Below, one piece after another: positions 49,174-62,700 of a stretch of DNA of 64,000 nucleotides (position 1 is its first letter; the number at the start of each line of letters is the position of its first letter). The position numbers and the translations under genes were made by a program. The notes below the pieces were generated by a model, which worked only from the letters and a program-made list of their open reading frames with translations, did not search any database and was not told the DNA's origin. The stretch comes from Carya illinoinensis (taxonomy: Eukaryota; Streptophyta; Magnoliopsida; Fagales; Juglandaceae), in the NCBI RefSeq assembly GCF_018687715.1, contig NC_056759.1, forward strand, positions 30,929,385 through 30,993,384. The letters are read 5' to 3'.

Positions 49174-49584
49174 GAAAACAAGCTGGAATTATAAATTTCT
49201 GCCATAAAATCATGACAATTTTGACACAACTAACACACAATAATAAAAATATATTAGTATTTTAAATTTTTTTATAACTCTAATGAGTGCCGTAATAATT
49301 GAGAATAACAGTATGAAGAACGGGGTATTTATTTCTTGCTTTTTGTATTTTTTTTCTTAAACTTGGGCCGATACTATGCTGACCCAAAACCACTAAGGTC
49401 CAGTCCAACAGTATTCTCGGACTATCATCGTTCTTTATCGAAAAAAAAGAAACAAAAACCCACCGTCTGTTGTTGCTAGTTAAACCCCAGGCATCCTTTT
49501 CAGTCGGAGGAAATATCGGCCGCTAATTTTTCATTTTTCCCCCAGTTTCCCAGCTTCCAAGCAGACCCAAAAACTCTTTCTAGG
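49174..49584 (+). other. 5' flank and leader of NUG2
   Basis: Unique-looking sequence between the LTR end and the NUG2 ATG; it probably holds the promoter. No clear TATA box near the start. An A-rich run at 49440-49460 precedes the leader. Confidence 0.5.
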
Positions 49585-52500
49585 ATGACAAAGGCAGCGA
49601 AGGAGAAGAAAGTGAACATCTCCGGAAAGCCGAAGCATTCACTGGACTCAAACCGTAAAGATGGGACCGATGGCTCGCGTAGCGCCGCCACGGTCCGGCG
49701 CCTCAAGATGTACAACACGAGGCCCAAGCGGAACAGCGCAGGAAAGGTCCTCAAGAACGAGTTCCAGTCTAAGGAATTGCCCAACACTCGAATCCAACCC
49801 GACCGCCGCTGGTTCGGTAAGATACATGAGTTTTCGCTTATATCTTATCTCCGTTATCTGGAAAAGGTGGGGCCCTTATCTGTGATCAATGATTGAATTG
49901 GATTCATGACTTTGAACTGAGATGACAGTAGTTTGTTGAATTTTTGGGGTTTAGTGTCTGCCTATTGGTTGTATTAACCGGTGCCTAGAAGTGTTCTTGA
50001 GAAATAATGAACTGTTATTAAGTAATTACAATAAAATTTTCGGGTAAGTACTTCTTATATCGAAGATTAAAAACCTATGTAAGGCCATTTTGAAAATAAA
50101 TTTTTTCAGAAGCTGATTATCAAGGTTATTAAACATATTTCCAATCTGATTATGCACGGAGACGATATTCTAAGGCATGGAAATTTGAGTGATCCAGCGT
50201 TTTTCCCACTAAGAAGCAGAAAATGCTTTTGATCTTTAATCCGGTAAAAATGAACAAACTTGCAATTTTCATGGTAATTTTTGGCTGAGTTTGTAGGGAA
50301 TACTCGAGTTGTGAATCAGAAAGAGCTTGAATTTTTCCGTGAAGAACTTCAAAATCGGATGTCCAGTAACTACAATGTCATTTTGAGAGAGAAGAAACTA
50401 CCCTTGTCCCTCTTGAATGATCGCCAGAAGGTATGCAGGCTTGCCTAATTTTAGCTCCCTTTTGAATTTTTGAGCAGGAATCAGTAGGTGAATTACGCAT
50501 TGTACACCCAAAGAAAAATGCCAAATCTCTCGCACTGTTTTTAGCCCAACTCTAGCTGTCTGTCTCCTTTCGTGGAACGTTCGTTTTCCATGGTCACCTT
50601 TTATAGGACATAAGCACTCACGGTTAACTTGAGTTTGGTCGGTCGGCCGGTAATATATTTGGCAGTGGATAGATGATTAAATTTTCAAGTGTTAATCAAT
50701 ATCGTTTAACAAATTTACCTGATTTAGATGTGTGCAGTCCCTGCAATGCTTGGCTGGAGGTTAGACTGCTTATAATCGGACTCATCAAATGATGAGCTTG
50801 ACTTCTGCCAAGTCTCACTCGAGGACTGCAAATTTTCCTATCTTGTTGGGAATACCATCTCTCACTGTGCCTGTTGCTTTTATCGTAGTTAGTTTTTTTT
50901 ACAAGTACAAAGAAATTCTCAAAAAAAAAAAAAAAGAAAAAAAAAACACGAAATGACTTGTATTAAGTTATAATATAATGCTTCCTTGTGAATGAGAAAC
51001 ATACTTGACAAAAAAAAAAGTTATGAGAAACTTGGGCCTCTATTGCTGATTGTTGCCAACCTCCAGTTAAACATTAACATGATTTATTTTTCAAGAAATC
51101 TTCCTAGGCAGAACTTTAGTTTTTTCTTGTTTTTTTTTTTTGGCAGAAATGACCATGCATTTGCTTTTCTAATCAAGAGGATTTTATATGACTTTGAAGC
51201 AATCCAGAGTTCATCTTCTTGACACTGAGCCTTTTGGGGATGCATTTGGACCTAAGACTAAGAGGAAGCGCCCAAAGCTATTGGCAGCAGATTATGAGTC
51301 ATTGATTAAGAAAGCTGATGGTTCTCAGGGTATATAAATGCTTTTTCCCCCTCTTTTCCCTTTCTTCCTCTTCTTTCCATTTACTTGGTTGTTCTTTTAG
51401 GGCTGGATCATGGTTGGAACGGATGTGGAAAATTTTTGTATAGCAGCTGATATGATAACTCATTTTTATCAAATTTAAAATAGTTATGTTCTTAATATTC
51501 TTTATATTGATTGCGCAGATGCCTTTGAGGAGAAACATGCTGCTAGTGCCTCCGTAGAAGGAATCGAAGAAGATGGACTTAGGGATCTGGTTCGGCATAC
51601 AATGTTCGAGAAAGGTCAAAGTAAACGTATATGGGGCGAGCTTTATAAAGTAATTGACTCATCAGATGTGGTTGTCCAGGTTTGTGTTTCTTTTTTGCTT
51701 GGCTGGAATGAATAAAATTATTTTTTTACATGGGTTAGATTTAGGAATTATATGGTGAGACATTGAACTTGTGCTTCTTTTTGCTATTAAAGAAGCACAT
51801 GATAGCGTCCTTGATGTTCTATGTTCACAGTATTGCTTGCTTCAGCATCCTTGACGTTATTTTGGATAGTTAAAAATTTGCGTAAATATCATGGAAGGAG
51901 CTTGTTACATGGATGGTTAGAGTAATCAGATATTTCTGTATCTTAAAAACTATAATTTTTTTTTTTGCCTATCGACGATAATTGCTTGTTCTTGCTGGCC
52001 ATGATTGTTCATGCCAAGGTACTGCTAGTAGGACACATTTTGTGTAATTGAACATCTTTCCTTCCCCCTCCAGTTTTCTTTTGTTTCCTTCAATTTGTTC
52101 TTATGCATTTCAGGTTTTGGATGCAAGGGACCCGCAAGGTACTAGATGTTACCATCTAGAGAGACATTTGAAAGAGCATTGCAAGCATAAACACTTGATT
52201 CTTCTGTTAAACAAGGTTGGTTTCATCTTACAAATTGAGACTTTTATGAGACATGTTCCTACCTGAGCTGCTTGAAGATTCTAATTCCTGTTTGTCTAGT
52301 GCGATTTGATTCCTGCTTGGGCTACAAAAGGATGGCTTAGAGTGTTATCCAAGGAATACCCCACTCTAGCATTCCATGCGAGCATCAACAAGTCTTTTGG
52401 CAAGGTACCCTTCTCAGCTTATGTGGTCAAGATAAGAATGGCTAAGTTCTTGAATTCCAACTTGTCACGTGCTTTGCATATTAGTCATTGTTATCTCCAT

Positions 52501-55500
52501 TAAAATTTTTTTTTTCTGTAATATTATCACACCTGGCTTTTCTTTACAGTGGCATATTGCACACTTTTAATTACCAATCTCCTTCATTGCATTTATTTTG
52601 TTGAGAAAAGAAAAAGGCTTTTAGCTTTACAGGATGAGCAGTTTTCTATGTTAAAAATGATCAATACATGTAACACCCCTTTCCGATAAGGTTAGGAATG
52701 CTACTTCATTACATTTGATACCGCAAGGATTAAGAATTCTTTAAACATTAAAATTCCTTTTATATAAGTTTAAACATTAAAAGTTACAAATATGATTTTC
52801 ATGTATACATCATGTGTACTTTGGCTATGCCTTTTTTCTCATGAATAGAACTTCTTATTACTTAAAAAAAAAAAAAAAATTCTAAATACAAGTATGCAAT
52901 TGATTAACCCTCTAATATAACTAATCCAACATATAAATACTATGGATAATAATAATGCCATAAAACAAATCTAATCAAAATCCTTTTTTTATGGTTAAGT
53001 CTAAACAAAGAACCTAATAGCATATGTGATAAATGCTTATTCAATTCTTCACTTGGTCAATGTCTTTGATTTGTTCTTAATATAGAAGCTTAAAGCTTTG
53101 TATACATTTTTGATATGTTAATCCTTTTGGTTCCAATGTTTGTTTTACAAAATTGTATCTTTGTTGGAAACAGGGTTCTCTTCTGTCAGTATTGAGACAA
53201 TTCGCTCGGTTAAAAAGTGACAAGCAAGCTATATCTGTTGGATTTGTTGGGTATCCTAATGTAGGAAAATCTTCAGTTATTAACACACTGCGTACAAAAA
53301 ATGTAAGATTTCTCTTCTCTTTGCTGCCTCCAATGTTGCCGTTCTGTGACACTTTTTTATTGGTAGGTTTTTTACATTCTCAATGCAATTTTATCAGAGT
53401 TGCAGAAACACAAATACCAATAATTATAGACACGCATGCATATTTGTTGCATAGACATAGTTCTATAAATACATCTATATCTTCTGGTTATATGCTATGG
53501 ATTGCATCCAAATTGTATGCTTGTCTTTTGGCTATATGCTGTGGTAGAATTTGATTATCTTGATTATCCCGTAATGTTAGGATTTATGAATATGTTATAT
53601 GAGCTCAGGCATCTAGCCCTAGACAGATAATCTGCTTACTTCTGCGCATACATTCAAAGCATATTTTTGTTCTGCTTTTATTTATTTATTTATTTTTTGG
53701 GGGTGGTGGTGGTTATGGATGTTGCTTGTCTTGCAACATTCTGAACCTTCTTCCTCTGTGCTTGTGGCGTCATTACATGGGGCTGTTACTCAGCCTACTG
53801 CATGGATGACATCACACGTGCTATTGTGGAGCTATCTTTTTATTTTTTTTTTATTTTTCGTGGATATCTGGGCCATCTTGCGCACACCTCGACTAATCCC
53901 ACGGGGCCGTGAAGTTAACAGTCAGGTAAACCTCCAGTGGCCCTGAGGGGACTTGAACTAGTGACCATCGAGGAGCACACCTAAGGCTTGACCAACTGAG
54001 CTACCCCTTAGGGTTGTGGAGCTATCTTTATGAGGCTAAACACAAGAAAATCATAATTAAATTCATGGTGCAAGCTTCATGGCTGTAATGGTGTTTGTTA
54101 AAGCTAATAATTTTTTCTGTTTTTTGTCAGTGCAAAGTAATTTTTTTTTCATGTACAATCTTTGTAATTCGGATGTTGTCTTCTCTGCTTCAATGACACC
54201 ATTGCAAGAGGATTTCTCCAGATGCTTCACATTGTGCAGAGCATTGACATTTAATATTTTTTTTGATAAGTAGCATTGCCATTTAATATTACTGTCACTA
54301 CTAGGAAGTTTTCGTGCAAAGGACAGTCCAGTTAGGGTTTTTTTTATCTTAGTATTCCTTGATGAGGGAGGGGTTCAATTTGCTTAGCTATAAGTCAAAA
54401 GTGAGTCCAGTTTTAACGAGGATGATGATTTTGCTACCGTAGTGGTTTTGATAGCTGACATATTTGTGTGCCTTTTTTTCATGCAAGGTTTGCAAGGTTG
54501 CTCCAATTCCAGGCGAGACTAAAGTGTGGCAGTATATAACCCTCACAAAGAGGATCTTCTTGATTGATTGCCCTGGGGTTGTTTACCAAAACAGTGACTC
54601 TGAAACAGATATTGTACTTAAGGGTGTGGTATGTTCTAATCCTTTGCTTCTATAATAAATTTTGTAACCATTTTTGAAGCATTGATTTGCTAGGAATGAG
54701 CCAATGGATCAGTGTAGTCATGATTGAGTTGTGCTACATGATAGTCCTTTATGTTAAAGTGACTTGTAATAGGCCTCATGTTCAGAGGGTAATTAATACC
54801 TTAGATTTAGCATGTGAGGATACTGAATGGAGTTCAACATTGTCAAGGAGTGATAAGTTCTTGCATTTTATAATGATTTCATTGGAGTCCAATTGTGATA
54901 TTTATTAGTATTTTTGGAGTATGCGCTTGGATGTGGTTTGAGCTTCTTTGGGCAGTTAGAGAGGCAAGAAATTGCCATACTCCAAATTTGTTATATGAGG
55001 ATGGTGAATGGGATCCCACATTGTCTAGGAGGGAGAAGTTCTTGCAATATATAATGATTCTATAGGGCTTCAATTTTGATATTGACTAGTCCTTTTGGAG
55101 TATTAAGTCTAGATATGACTTGAGCTTTCTTTGGATCTCTGTACACAAAATGTCTTGTAATTGAGTTATAAAACGTTTCGGTTATTTTTGTGTTTCTTAG
55201 GACAGAAACTGATCTAAACTCAAGCAACCCCACACAAAGGTCATATAAACTTATGCAACCTCACATCTCGATATTCCAATTAAGTAGAAGATTGTTATTT
55301 GGAAATATTTATCATTATAGCTATTCTTCCTAATATTTGGTCTTGGCCTTGTATAACAATATGTAAACATCTCTAATGGTGCGTCACAACTTTATTTTGA
55401 TTTTGGCGTTTAAATGTTTTATCTTTTAAGTTTTTATATATTTCACTTGCTCAATGAGAATGGCTCCATTGGATTGGTAAACTAATTATACTTTATATCT

Positions 55501-56854
55501 TGTGTTTGGGACATACTTGTATGAATTTTACTTTATTATATGTGGTCCCTCCCTTGCTTTCCCCCAATTTTTGCAATATTGGATCTTTATTGAATCGTTT
55601 ATTGCGCCCTAATCCTTTTGAAGCCAGGGAGTTCCGCTGTATGTGTATTTGTTTCATATTAATGTTTTGCTGTGGCTTATTGAGCAATATCTTTTGAAAA
55701 TAAGGATTTTTTCTTGTTTCCAGGTACGTGTCACAAATTTGGAGGATGCTTCTGAACACATTGGAGAAGTTTTGAAACGTGTAAAGAAGGAGCACCTGAA
55801 AAGAGCATATAAGATAAAAGACTGGTGTGTCACTCTCTCTGTAGTCAGAATCTTAGTGATATCATGGCATGACTAGAACTTCATAGAGCATCCTGGCTTC
55901 CCTGGGTGTTTATTGGCAAATGTCTCTTTACACCTTCTTGACTTACCTTCCTTAGAGATGCATCAATCAGCAAAGTTTCAAATATTCACATATTACCTAT
56001 TGCTTTCAATTAATTTCAGGTGATTGTCATTTTTGAGTTTGACTTTAGTGAATTAGAGAACAGGGTAGTTCAATATCTGCCTTGTTTTCTACCGGTCAAT
56101 ATATATATATATATAGATATAGATATATATATCTGCCATGTTTTCTAAACTAAGAATCTGTGACAAGTGCAGTTACTTTGTTGCGACACTTTATTTTACT
56201 TGCTTTTGTCTAGGTTTCTGTGTGAGATTGCTAATCCTTTATCCAACACTGTCCTCAATATGTTAATTATTTCTTATTGTGATGTTCTCAGGGATGATGA
56301 CAACGACTTTCTGGTTCAGCTATGCAAATTGACTGGCAAGCTTTTGAAGGTTCTTCTTTTTTTAACTTTAATGCTTAACGGTGAAATCTTCTTGTATTGC
56401 TATTGAAATAAACAGTTGTGCTTTGTGACTGACTCTATATCATGAATGGGCTACCTAGGGTGGGGAACCTGACTTGACGACTGTGGCAAAGATGGTCCTC
56501 CACGACTGGCAGAGGGGTAAGATACCATTTTTTGTGCCCCCTCCACGACAAGATGAGTCATTGGAGGGACCCAATATTTTTGGTATTGACAAAGATGAAG
56601 GTGTGGAGAGTAGTGAGGCATCTGCAGCTTTTAAAGCCATTGCAAATGTTATATCATCCCAGCAACAAAAAACAGTCCCTGTTCAAAGGGATCTCTTCAG
56701 TGAGAATGAGTTGAAGGGCGACACAGATGCACCACTTCCAGCTACTGAGGGTGAGACATCCAAGCAGCTCCAACCCGCAATGGGTGATTTGCCGGAGCTG
56801 CTCCCAGGAACTGAGGATAAGATTTCCGACCAGCTTCCTGCTAGTGAGTCATAG
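49585..56854 (+). CDS. NUG2: Nuclear/nucleolar GTPase 2 (NOG2/NUG2 family), 60S ribosome assembly
   Basis: This GTPase acts on late nuclear pre-60S particles. Exons: 49585-49816, 50297-50430, 51200-51329, 51519-51679, 52114-52215, 52300-52404, 53174-53302, 54488-54628, 55724-55824, 56292-56349 and 56459-56854. All join in phase, giving 562 residues, close to plant relatives. The N-terminal basic domain includes [16 protein letters not shown] (from about residue 42) and DRRWFGNTRVV. GTPase motifs come in permuted order: G4 NKCD (exons 5-6), G5-like SINKSFGK, G1 GYPNVGKSS (exon 7), then G3 DCPG (exon 8). The C-terminal [11 protein letters not shown] block is typical. The permuted order is the family hallmark. 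The acidic tail is replaced by a proline/glutamate-rich end. All exons are intact, so I consider it functional. Introns 6 and 7 hold repeat-derived DNA. Confidence 0.96.
53840..54013 (-). mobile_element. tRNA-derived SINE in NUG2 intron 7
   Basis: On the minus strand the element starts with a tRNA-like head: A box TAGCTCAGTTGG (54003-53992) and B box AGTTCAAGTCC (53959-53949), the internal promoter of RNA polymerase III. It ends in an A-rich tail (T-rich on the plus strand, 53840-53857). A perfect 16-bp duplication, TTGTGGAGCTATCTTT, flanks it at 53824-53839 and 54014-54029. It is antisense to the host gene and away from splice sites. Confidence 0.93.
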
Positions 56855-58651
56855 GTTTTTGTTTTGAATCAGGGTTCGACAGTCGCCTTTTCTAGTCTGG
56901 GAAATTTTGTTTTTCTAAGTTACAGATGTATCAAATTGCTAGTTCGTCCTCGTTATACCATGTTGCAAAGTTGTTCTTTTCCCAACATCGTGTACAAGCC
57001 AGGAAAAATCAGGCTTTACCTACACCAATCCCTCTGGAGTCCAAAACGGTTCAGGGAGGGTCAAAATCTGAACAGGCGACAATTTTAACGAGATGTACGA
57101 ATTAATCGATTTCTATTTTCTTTTTATCCTAAAGTATTATTTATCTCCAAATCCCTCAGTTAAGATGGATAATGATTGTCAGATCAATAATTAAGACAGA
57201 TGAATGACTTTACTTTTGATAATTTGAGAATATATAAATTGTAAAATTCATTTTTACTTTTTAAAAGTGGAAAAGACATTCTCCCATAGCAAACGCAACC
57301 GTTATTGAGTGTAGATGTTTGAGGGTGACCCGTGGATTGAAGCACTAAAGGAGGAACTGTGGTTGGAACCCAATTTTCTATCTGTAATGTCAAGTCCAGC
57401 TGTCTTTACTGTCTCTAATTGAAACGGTTGAAGATGGCTCTCAGCCAATTCTGCCGTGATGGGAGGCGTTAGAAAAACACCATACAACGTAAAGGCCTTT
57501 CTTATCAACTTGATTTTGCTAAAGCAGCCGGACATTGCGAAGTGGTGGGGGCAATCTTTATTGGCCAAGAAGATTGCAATTGGATGGAGATGTTTAAAGT
57601 TTTTGGTCAAAAACCAAGGATAGATTTTCAACTTTTGGACAAGAAGAAAGTGCTAGAATGATTATATAAGATTATTTTCATATATTGAGGCTTTTTTGGT
57701 TACACAAGATGATATATTTTTGTTAAAAGAATTATAATAACTATATAAGATAAGATAAGATAATTCGGTTTTGTCTAACCAAACCAGCTAATGAATTTCT
57801 CGTCAATTCATTTTTGTAATGTCAATTCACTTCAAAATAAATTTCTCGTCGTCCGATTAAAGCTCGGGAAGCAATATGCTTGAGGTCTCAATTCATGGCG
57901 GAGGTCTCGGAGGTTTTCTTCGGTCATTAATACGTGTTTTCATTTTATGTTGATTTTTTAGTGTAAGTCGTCAGCAATGTAACGATACAGTGCACCAAAT
58001 GGTGGTTCTCCAAGCGTAAGAGGAAGAAATTCATGCAAGATAAATTATGGGATTTGACGAGGGACCAGCTGTCTCTTTCTAAATCTGTTGTCATAATTGA
58101 CGTAAATTCGAGCTGAATGCGGGTGCTGTATTTTCCGAAGGGTAGAACATGAGAGAAGTCTTTCTGGAGAAAAAGAGTCAGGCATTTTGGTAAAAATCGA
58201 AGCTGCAAAAAAAATATTAGTCCAGAGAAACGAGAAAGAGACCAGAGAGAGAGAGTGATTATAACTACTACTAGCTCACCAAGAAACCCGCAGTTCAAAT
58301 TGGGGTTACTTAAAAGTAGATATTTTTTCCAGTTGAAGGTGCTGGCAGTGACACTTTCCGGTTAGAGAGGTTCTTGAAGCTTTATCTGATTCCGAGACGA
58401 AGATACATGTTATTTTTGGCTTGGGAATAAGTATTGAGGGATACGCTTCTCTTTTTTGGATTGGCCCCTTATATGTTTGTTTATATTTTGGTTAGTGCCA
58501 CCTCAAAACTCTCTGTTTGATTAATGAAATGATGCAGTTTTGATTCCAAAAATATTTTTGAGAAAACTCGCTGAGACCGGTGCGGGATGGGAGTTATTGG
58601 GGAGTATTTGGTATAAAGGTTTAAGGTCTGCTGGTAAAATAGTTCAGATTG
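56855..58651. other. NUG2 3' region and MLO upstream region
   Basis: 3' UTR of NUG2 followed by the MLO promoter and leader. Minus-strand frames at 57302-57631 and 57945-58298 have no recognisable motif. A possible small MITE lies at 57689-57789. Otherwise nothing identified. Confidence 0.45.
57689..57789. mobile_element. Possible short MITE upstream of MLO
   Basis: The left end GGCTTTTTTGGTTACACAAG is loosely complementary to the right end (GCTGGTTTGGTTAGACAAAA read inward), with an AT-rich core containing GATAAGATAAGATAA. The target duplication is not clear. Confidence 0.4.
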
Positions 58652-59659
58652 ATGGAAAAACCACAAGAAATGAGGTCTTTGGCCTTGACTCCCACGTGGT
58701 CTGTTGCTACTGTGTTGACGATCTTTGTTGCCGTTTCTTTTCTCGTGGAACGATCAATCCACCGACTAAGCTCTGTAAGTAGTAGTATTCTGTATTTTCT
58801 TTGCTTATTAAGTCTAGCATGCCTTGTTTAATAAATTTATGTTCTATGTACATTTCCTTTTTTTCTCTTGTAAAATATATATATATACACTTCTCTTTGC
58901 ATCCATAAATGACAATTGAAATAACAATTCGGATCAATTCAGCTAATTCAATTTGAAATCGGAAAAAGACCTAATCAATTTTAATATATATTTTTTTAAA
59001 TTGCTCATAGAGCCGGTGTAATTGGCCGACTCAAGCCCATCCAAGTATGTTTCTTTCTCTCTTTCTTTCTTTTTTTTTTAAATTAACTAAGAGAGCTTTT
59101 TTAATGAAAAAATGATAACATTGAGCATATATTAACCTTTTCATCCTTGTGTTTGGTAAGAATGGTATAAAAAATGAATTGGTTAATGAAAAAAATGGAT
59201 TTTCTGTTGTTTCAGTGGTTGCAGAAAACTAACCGAAAACCCTTGCTTGCAGCAGTGGAGAAAATGAAAGAAGGTATTTAGCATTACCATCTCATGTATT
59301 GGTAATTAGTGACTCTTCTTTACATGTTTGTTCATTTGTGCTGATATATGAACTTATATTTTCTGGACTTCTATCACCAGAGTTGATGCTGCTTGGGTTT
59401 ATTTCTCTCCTTTTAACGGCTTCCTCAAGCATGATATCCAATATCTGCATCCCATCGAAGTTCTATGATAGCAAGTTTGCTCCATGCACCATATCAGAGA
59501 TTAAAAAGAAGTCATCCCAGCACCGTAATCTCTTGATGGTTTCTGTTCTACCTCACTCCTTTAGGAGGATGTTGAGTGACTTGAATGAAAAAAATACCTG
59601 CGGAGAGGCATGTGATTTCTTAAAATATGAAGTAACAATTCCTTTTGTCTTGTATACAG

Positions 59660-59707
<48 letters not shown>

Positions 59708-62700
59708 GTACGTATGTATAAATATCTCTATAATTTATAAGTACTGGTTACTTTCCGAATAGTCTTGAAGTAATTCAGAATTTCTTCTGTCCTACAGGGT
59801 CACGAGCCATTTGTGTCGTATCAAGGTCTCGAGCAGTTGCACCGGTTTATATTTGTCATGGCAATAACTCACATATCTTACAGTTGCTTAACGATGTTGC
59901 TGGCAATTGTGAAGGTTGTACATTCTGTTGTATACTAACACTAAACATAACCGAGAATTTCCTTGTTCATTTTCTTTTAAATTTAGTTGTTCTAGGAGAT
60001 GCAAAAACTTGGAGAAATATTGATATCTTGTTTTGGTATGATTTCTTATTTATGTCGAATCTTCTTGTTTTTGATTGTCAATATGGGTCAAGACCTGGCA
60101 ACATGGGCAAGGTACTACTGGGTCATCTTAATCAGAGGTTGCATACTTCTTTGTGGCCAATTAATTCTATCAAGTAGATATAGGAAGTGGGAGAGTACTG
60201 ATTTCCCCAGTTAAGAAGTTGTGAACATCAAAAAGAGCAATGAAAGAAAATGGAGAAGTTGCACATGTTGTTGGAAACCATGAAAGCAATGTTTGTGCTA
60301 CTGAGATGGTTTGCTTGCAGTCAGAGAAACAAGTACCTCTGGATGAAGTAATTAATATCTTGAATCTTTTGTTGCTTTTGGTTCGGAACTAGATATTTCA
60401 CATTTGATTATTCCAGACTGTAAATTTATACAATCTATCTTTTTATTATTCTACTTTTTTTTTCCTTTTTTTCTTTTGGGGGGGGGGGGGGGGGGGGTGG
60501 TTTAGACAGAACAGGAACCAAACAGATCTTATCACCAGAATAAACCACCTGTCTAAGCAGAAATGAATGCTAACAAAGTTCAGTAACATGGACTGATCAA
60601 GTACCATATAGGTCCTAGTTAGTACAGTTGTCAGAACATACCTTCATACTTTTTTACCAGTAGTATCTCTTGGGACTGCTTAGGTTCTAAAGGATCTAAT
60701 ATATTGACTTTGTATATGTCAAAATAAGAGCGCTTTATATGCACCCCCCCCCCCCCCTCCCCCCAAAATACTGTTTGTATATAAATAGTCTTTCAAAAAA
60801 CTTTGAAGGGAATGCTACATTATTGAATGACTATGCATTCATCTTTCTCTGAAGTGTACTCATTGTCTTGATATGCAGAGTTGTTTAGTTGAAAACAATG
60901 AAAATAGAACACGTCTTTGTTGTATTGGTATTTCATATGACATTGTAACAATTTAACCAGATTCATAGTTGGAGGGTATGGGAGATTAAGGCTCACATGG
61001 ACCGGCACGGTTCATTAACTGGTAAGCTCTAAAGTGGTAGTGAGTATAATTGAATACTAATCATCTTTAGTGGTCCCACATTTTGGTTAAAGCCTTTTAC
61101 TTGGTAACTAGTACATTATGCATCTTTTTGACTCTTAGTCAACCCACAAAGAATAGGAACTATTCTTAACATGCAGGCACAGTTTTCAAAGTATTCTACT
61201 GGTTTTCGAGTGATCATTTATATTCTTCAGCATGCTTATAATTGAAAATCATATCTATTTGTTGATGTGAATAAGTATCACCATTTTATGGTTTCTGTCA
61301 TTATTTTTTCTTCGATAATTTGCATTTTGAATTGTTAATATATATATTCTGTAATAGAAATCATGAGAGAGCAGACATTGCAAAGGCAATCAACATTTGT
61401 CAAGTTTCACGCATCAAATCCTTTGTTCAGGAATAGTCTCCTTGTTTGGTTGGTAGGTACACAACTTTCTTTAGTTTCCTGTATTGTATTGTCTGCTTAA
61501 TATAATAGTGTGCCTGAAAAAACAAAGAAAACTCTAGACTATGGACTTATAGTGTGTTTGATTTGGGTGCTTTAGCTACATACTGTCTTTTTCCTTCTTT
61601 TAAATAATCAATGCAAGAAGTCAGAGGGTCACTGGAAGTGAATTTAAGAAGCTCTTTGAACATATCAGTGGAATTTGAAAGTCTGAGATGTGTTTCAAAT
61701 GGGGAATAAATTTGAGTTGTAATTTAAGTACTAGAATGGGCAAAACATTGTCATGATGCAGTTGTAAGGGCAGTAATTGCTTGAGATTTGTGGGTTCATT
61801 CCTCACTCTCTAAGTTTCAGCAAAATGTCTTCATGTGCAAGTGAATCAACATGTGGTAATTGCTAGGAGGATAATATTTACTTTCTCCCTCCCCCACCAT
61901 GCTGTTTTTCAGTTTCTTCCACTGCTTTTTAGTGATGTCAGTTCATGTGTACTTTCTTTCTCCTCTCTCTCTCTCAAATTTAAGAGCAATTTTATATTTC
62001 TCATTGAAAAAACATTCATTTTTATTGTTCTTCAAGCTTGTTGAGTTGGTGTAAAATTTATATTAAGCTTTATGGTTCATTTATATTGTAGACATGTTTC
62101 TTCCGGCAATTTGGGCATTCGGTGGTTCGTGCTGATTACCTTACACTCCGTGAGGGCTTCATCATGGTATGCAGTACTCGCACAGTTCACATGATAACTT
62201 CAGTCTGGCATTCTCTGGTTTTACAGTCAGTAAAACAGATTTTGTCTACGTTTTTTGTTCTGTTTTTTCTTTTAATGTCCTATTGACCCTGTCATCCACA
62301 GATTATGTCTTCAAGCTACCAGATATCATTTTTCACTGTTAATATTGTCTACTGAGCTTGCAGATCCGTCTTGCTGGAAAAAAGTGTACAGATCAAGTCA
62401 TGCTAAGACAAACTTATGCAATGTCAATATTTGACTGGAAAAAAATAGTTAATCTATGACTTCTGATAATAAAGAGGAAGATGATAACTATTTATGGACA
62501 GGTGGAATGGTTCTGAATGATGATCTTACATCACAATCTGCTAAACAGACATTTCTGTTCATAGCAGACTGTGAATATCATTTTTGAATTGTTTTAGGAA
62601 GTATTCATATCATTTCAGGTTTTAGGAAGTCTTAACAATGTTGAGCTTGTCCTGGGTTCCACTGTGGAACTCCCTTACGGATTTCTCATTTGTTATTGTT

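Noticed and set aside
50720..50950. A second LINE or SINE tail in NUG2 intron 2 (A-rich run at about 50920-50948)
   Set aside because: No target duplication or internal promoter boxes could be found beside the A run.
52674..52920. TGTAACACCCC-type sequence in NUG2 intron 6 as an LTR
   Set aside because: Only the start resembles gypsy LTR ends. I found no matching end or duplication, so it is at most a fragment.
53992..54003. A tRNA gene in NUG2 intron 7
   Set aside because: The tRNA-like head lacks a convincing cloverleaf and is flanked by a target duplication and tail, so it is a SINE.
57302..58298. Two minus-strand frames (109 and 117 codons) between NUG2 and MLO
   Set aside because: No motifs, no matching splice structure, and they overlap the likely promoter and leader of MLO.
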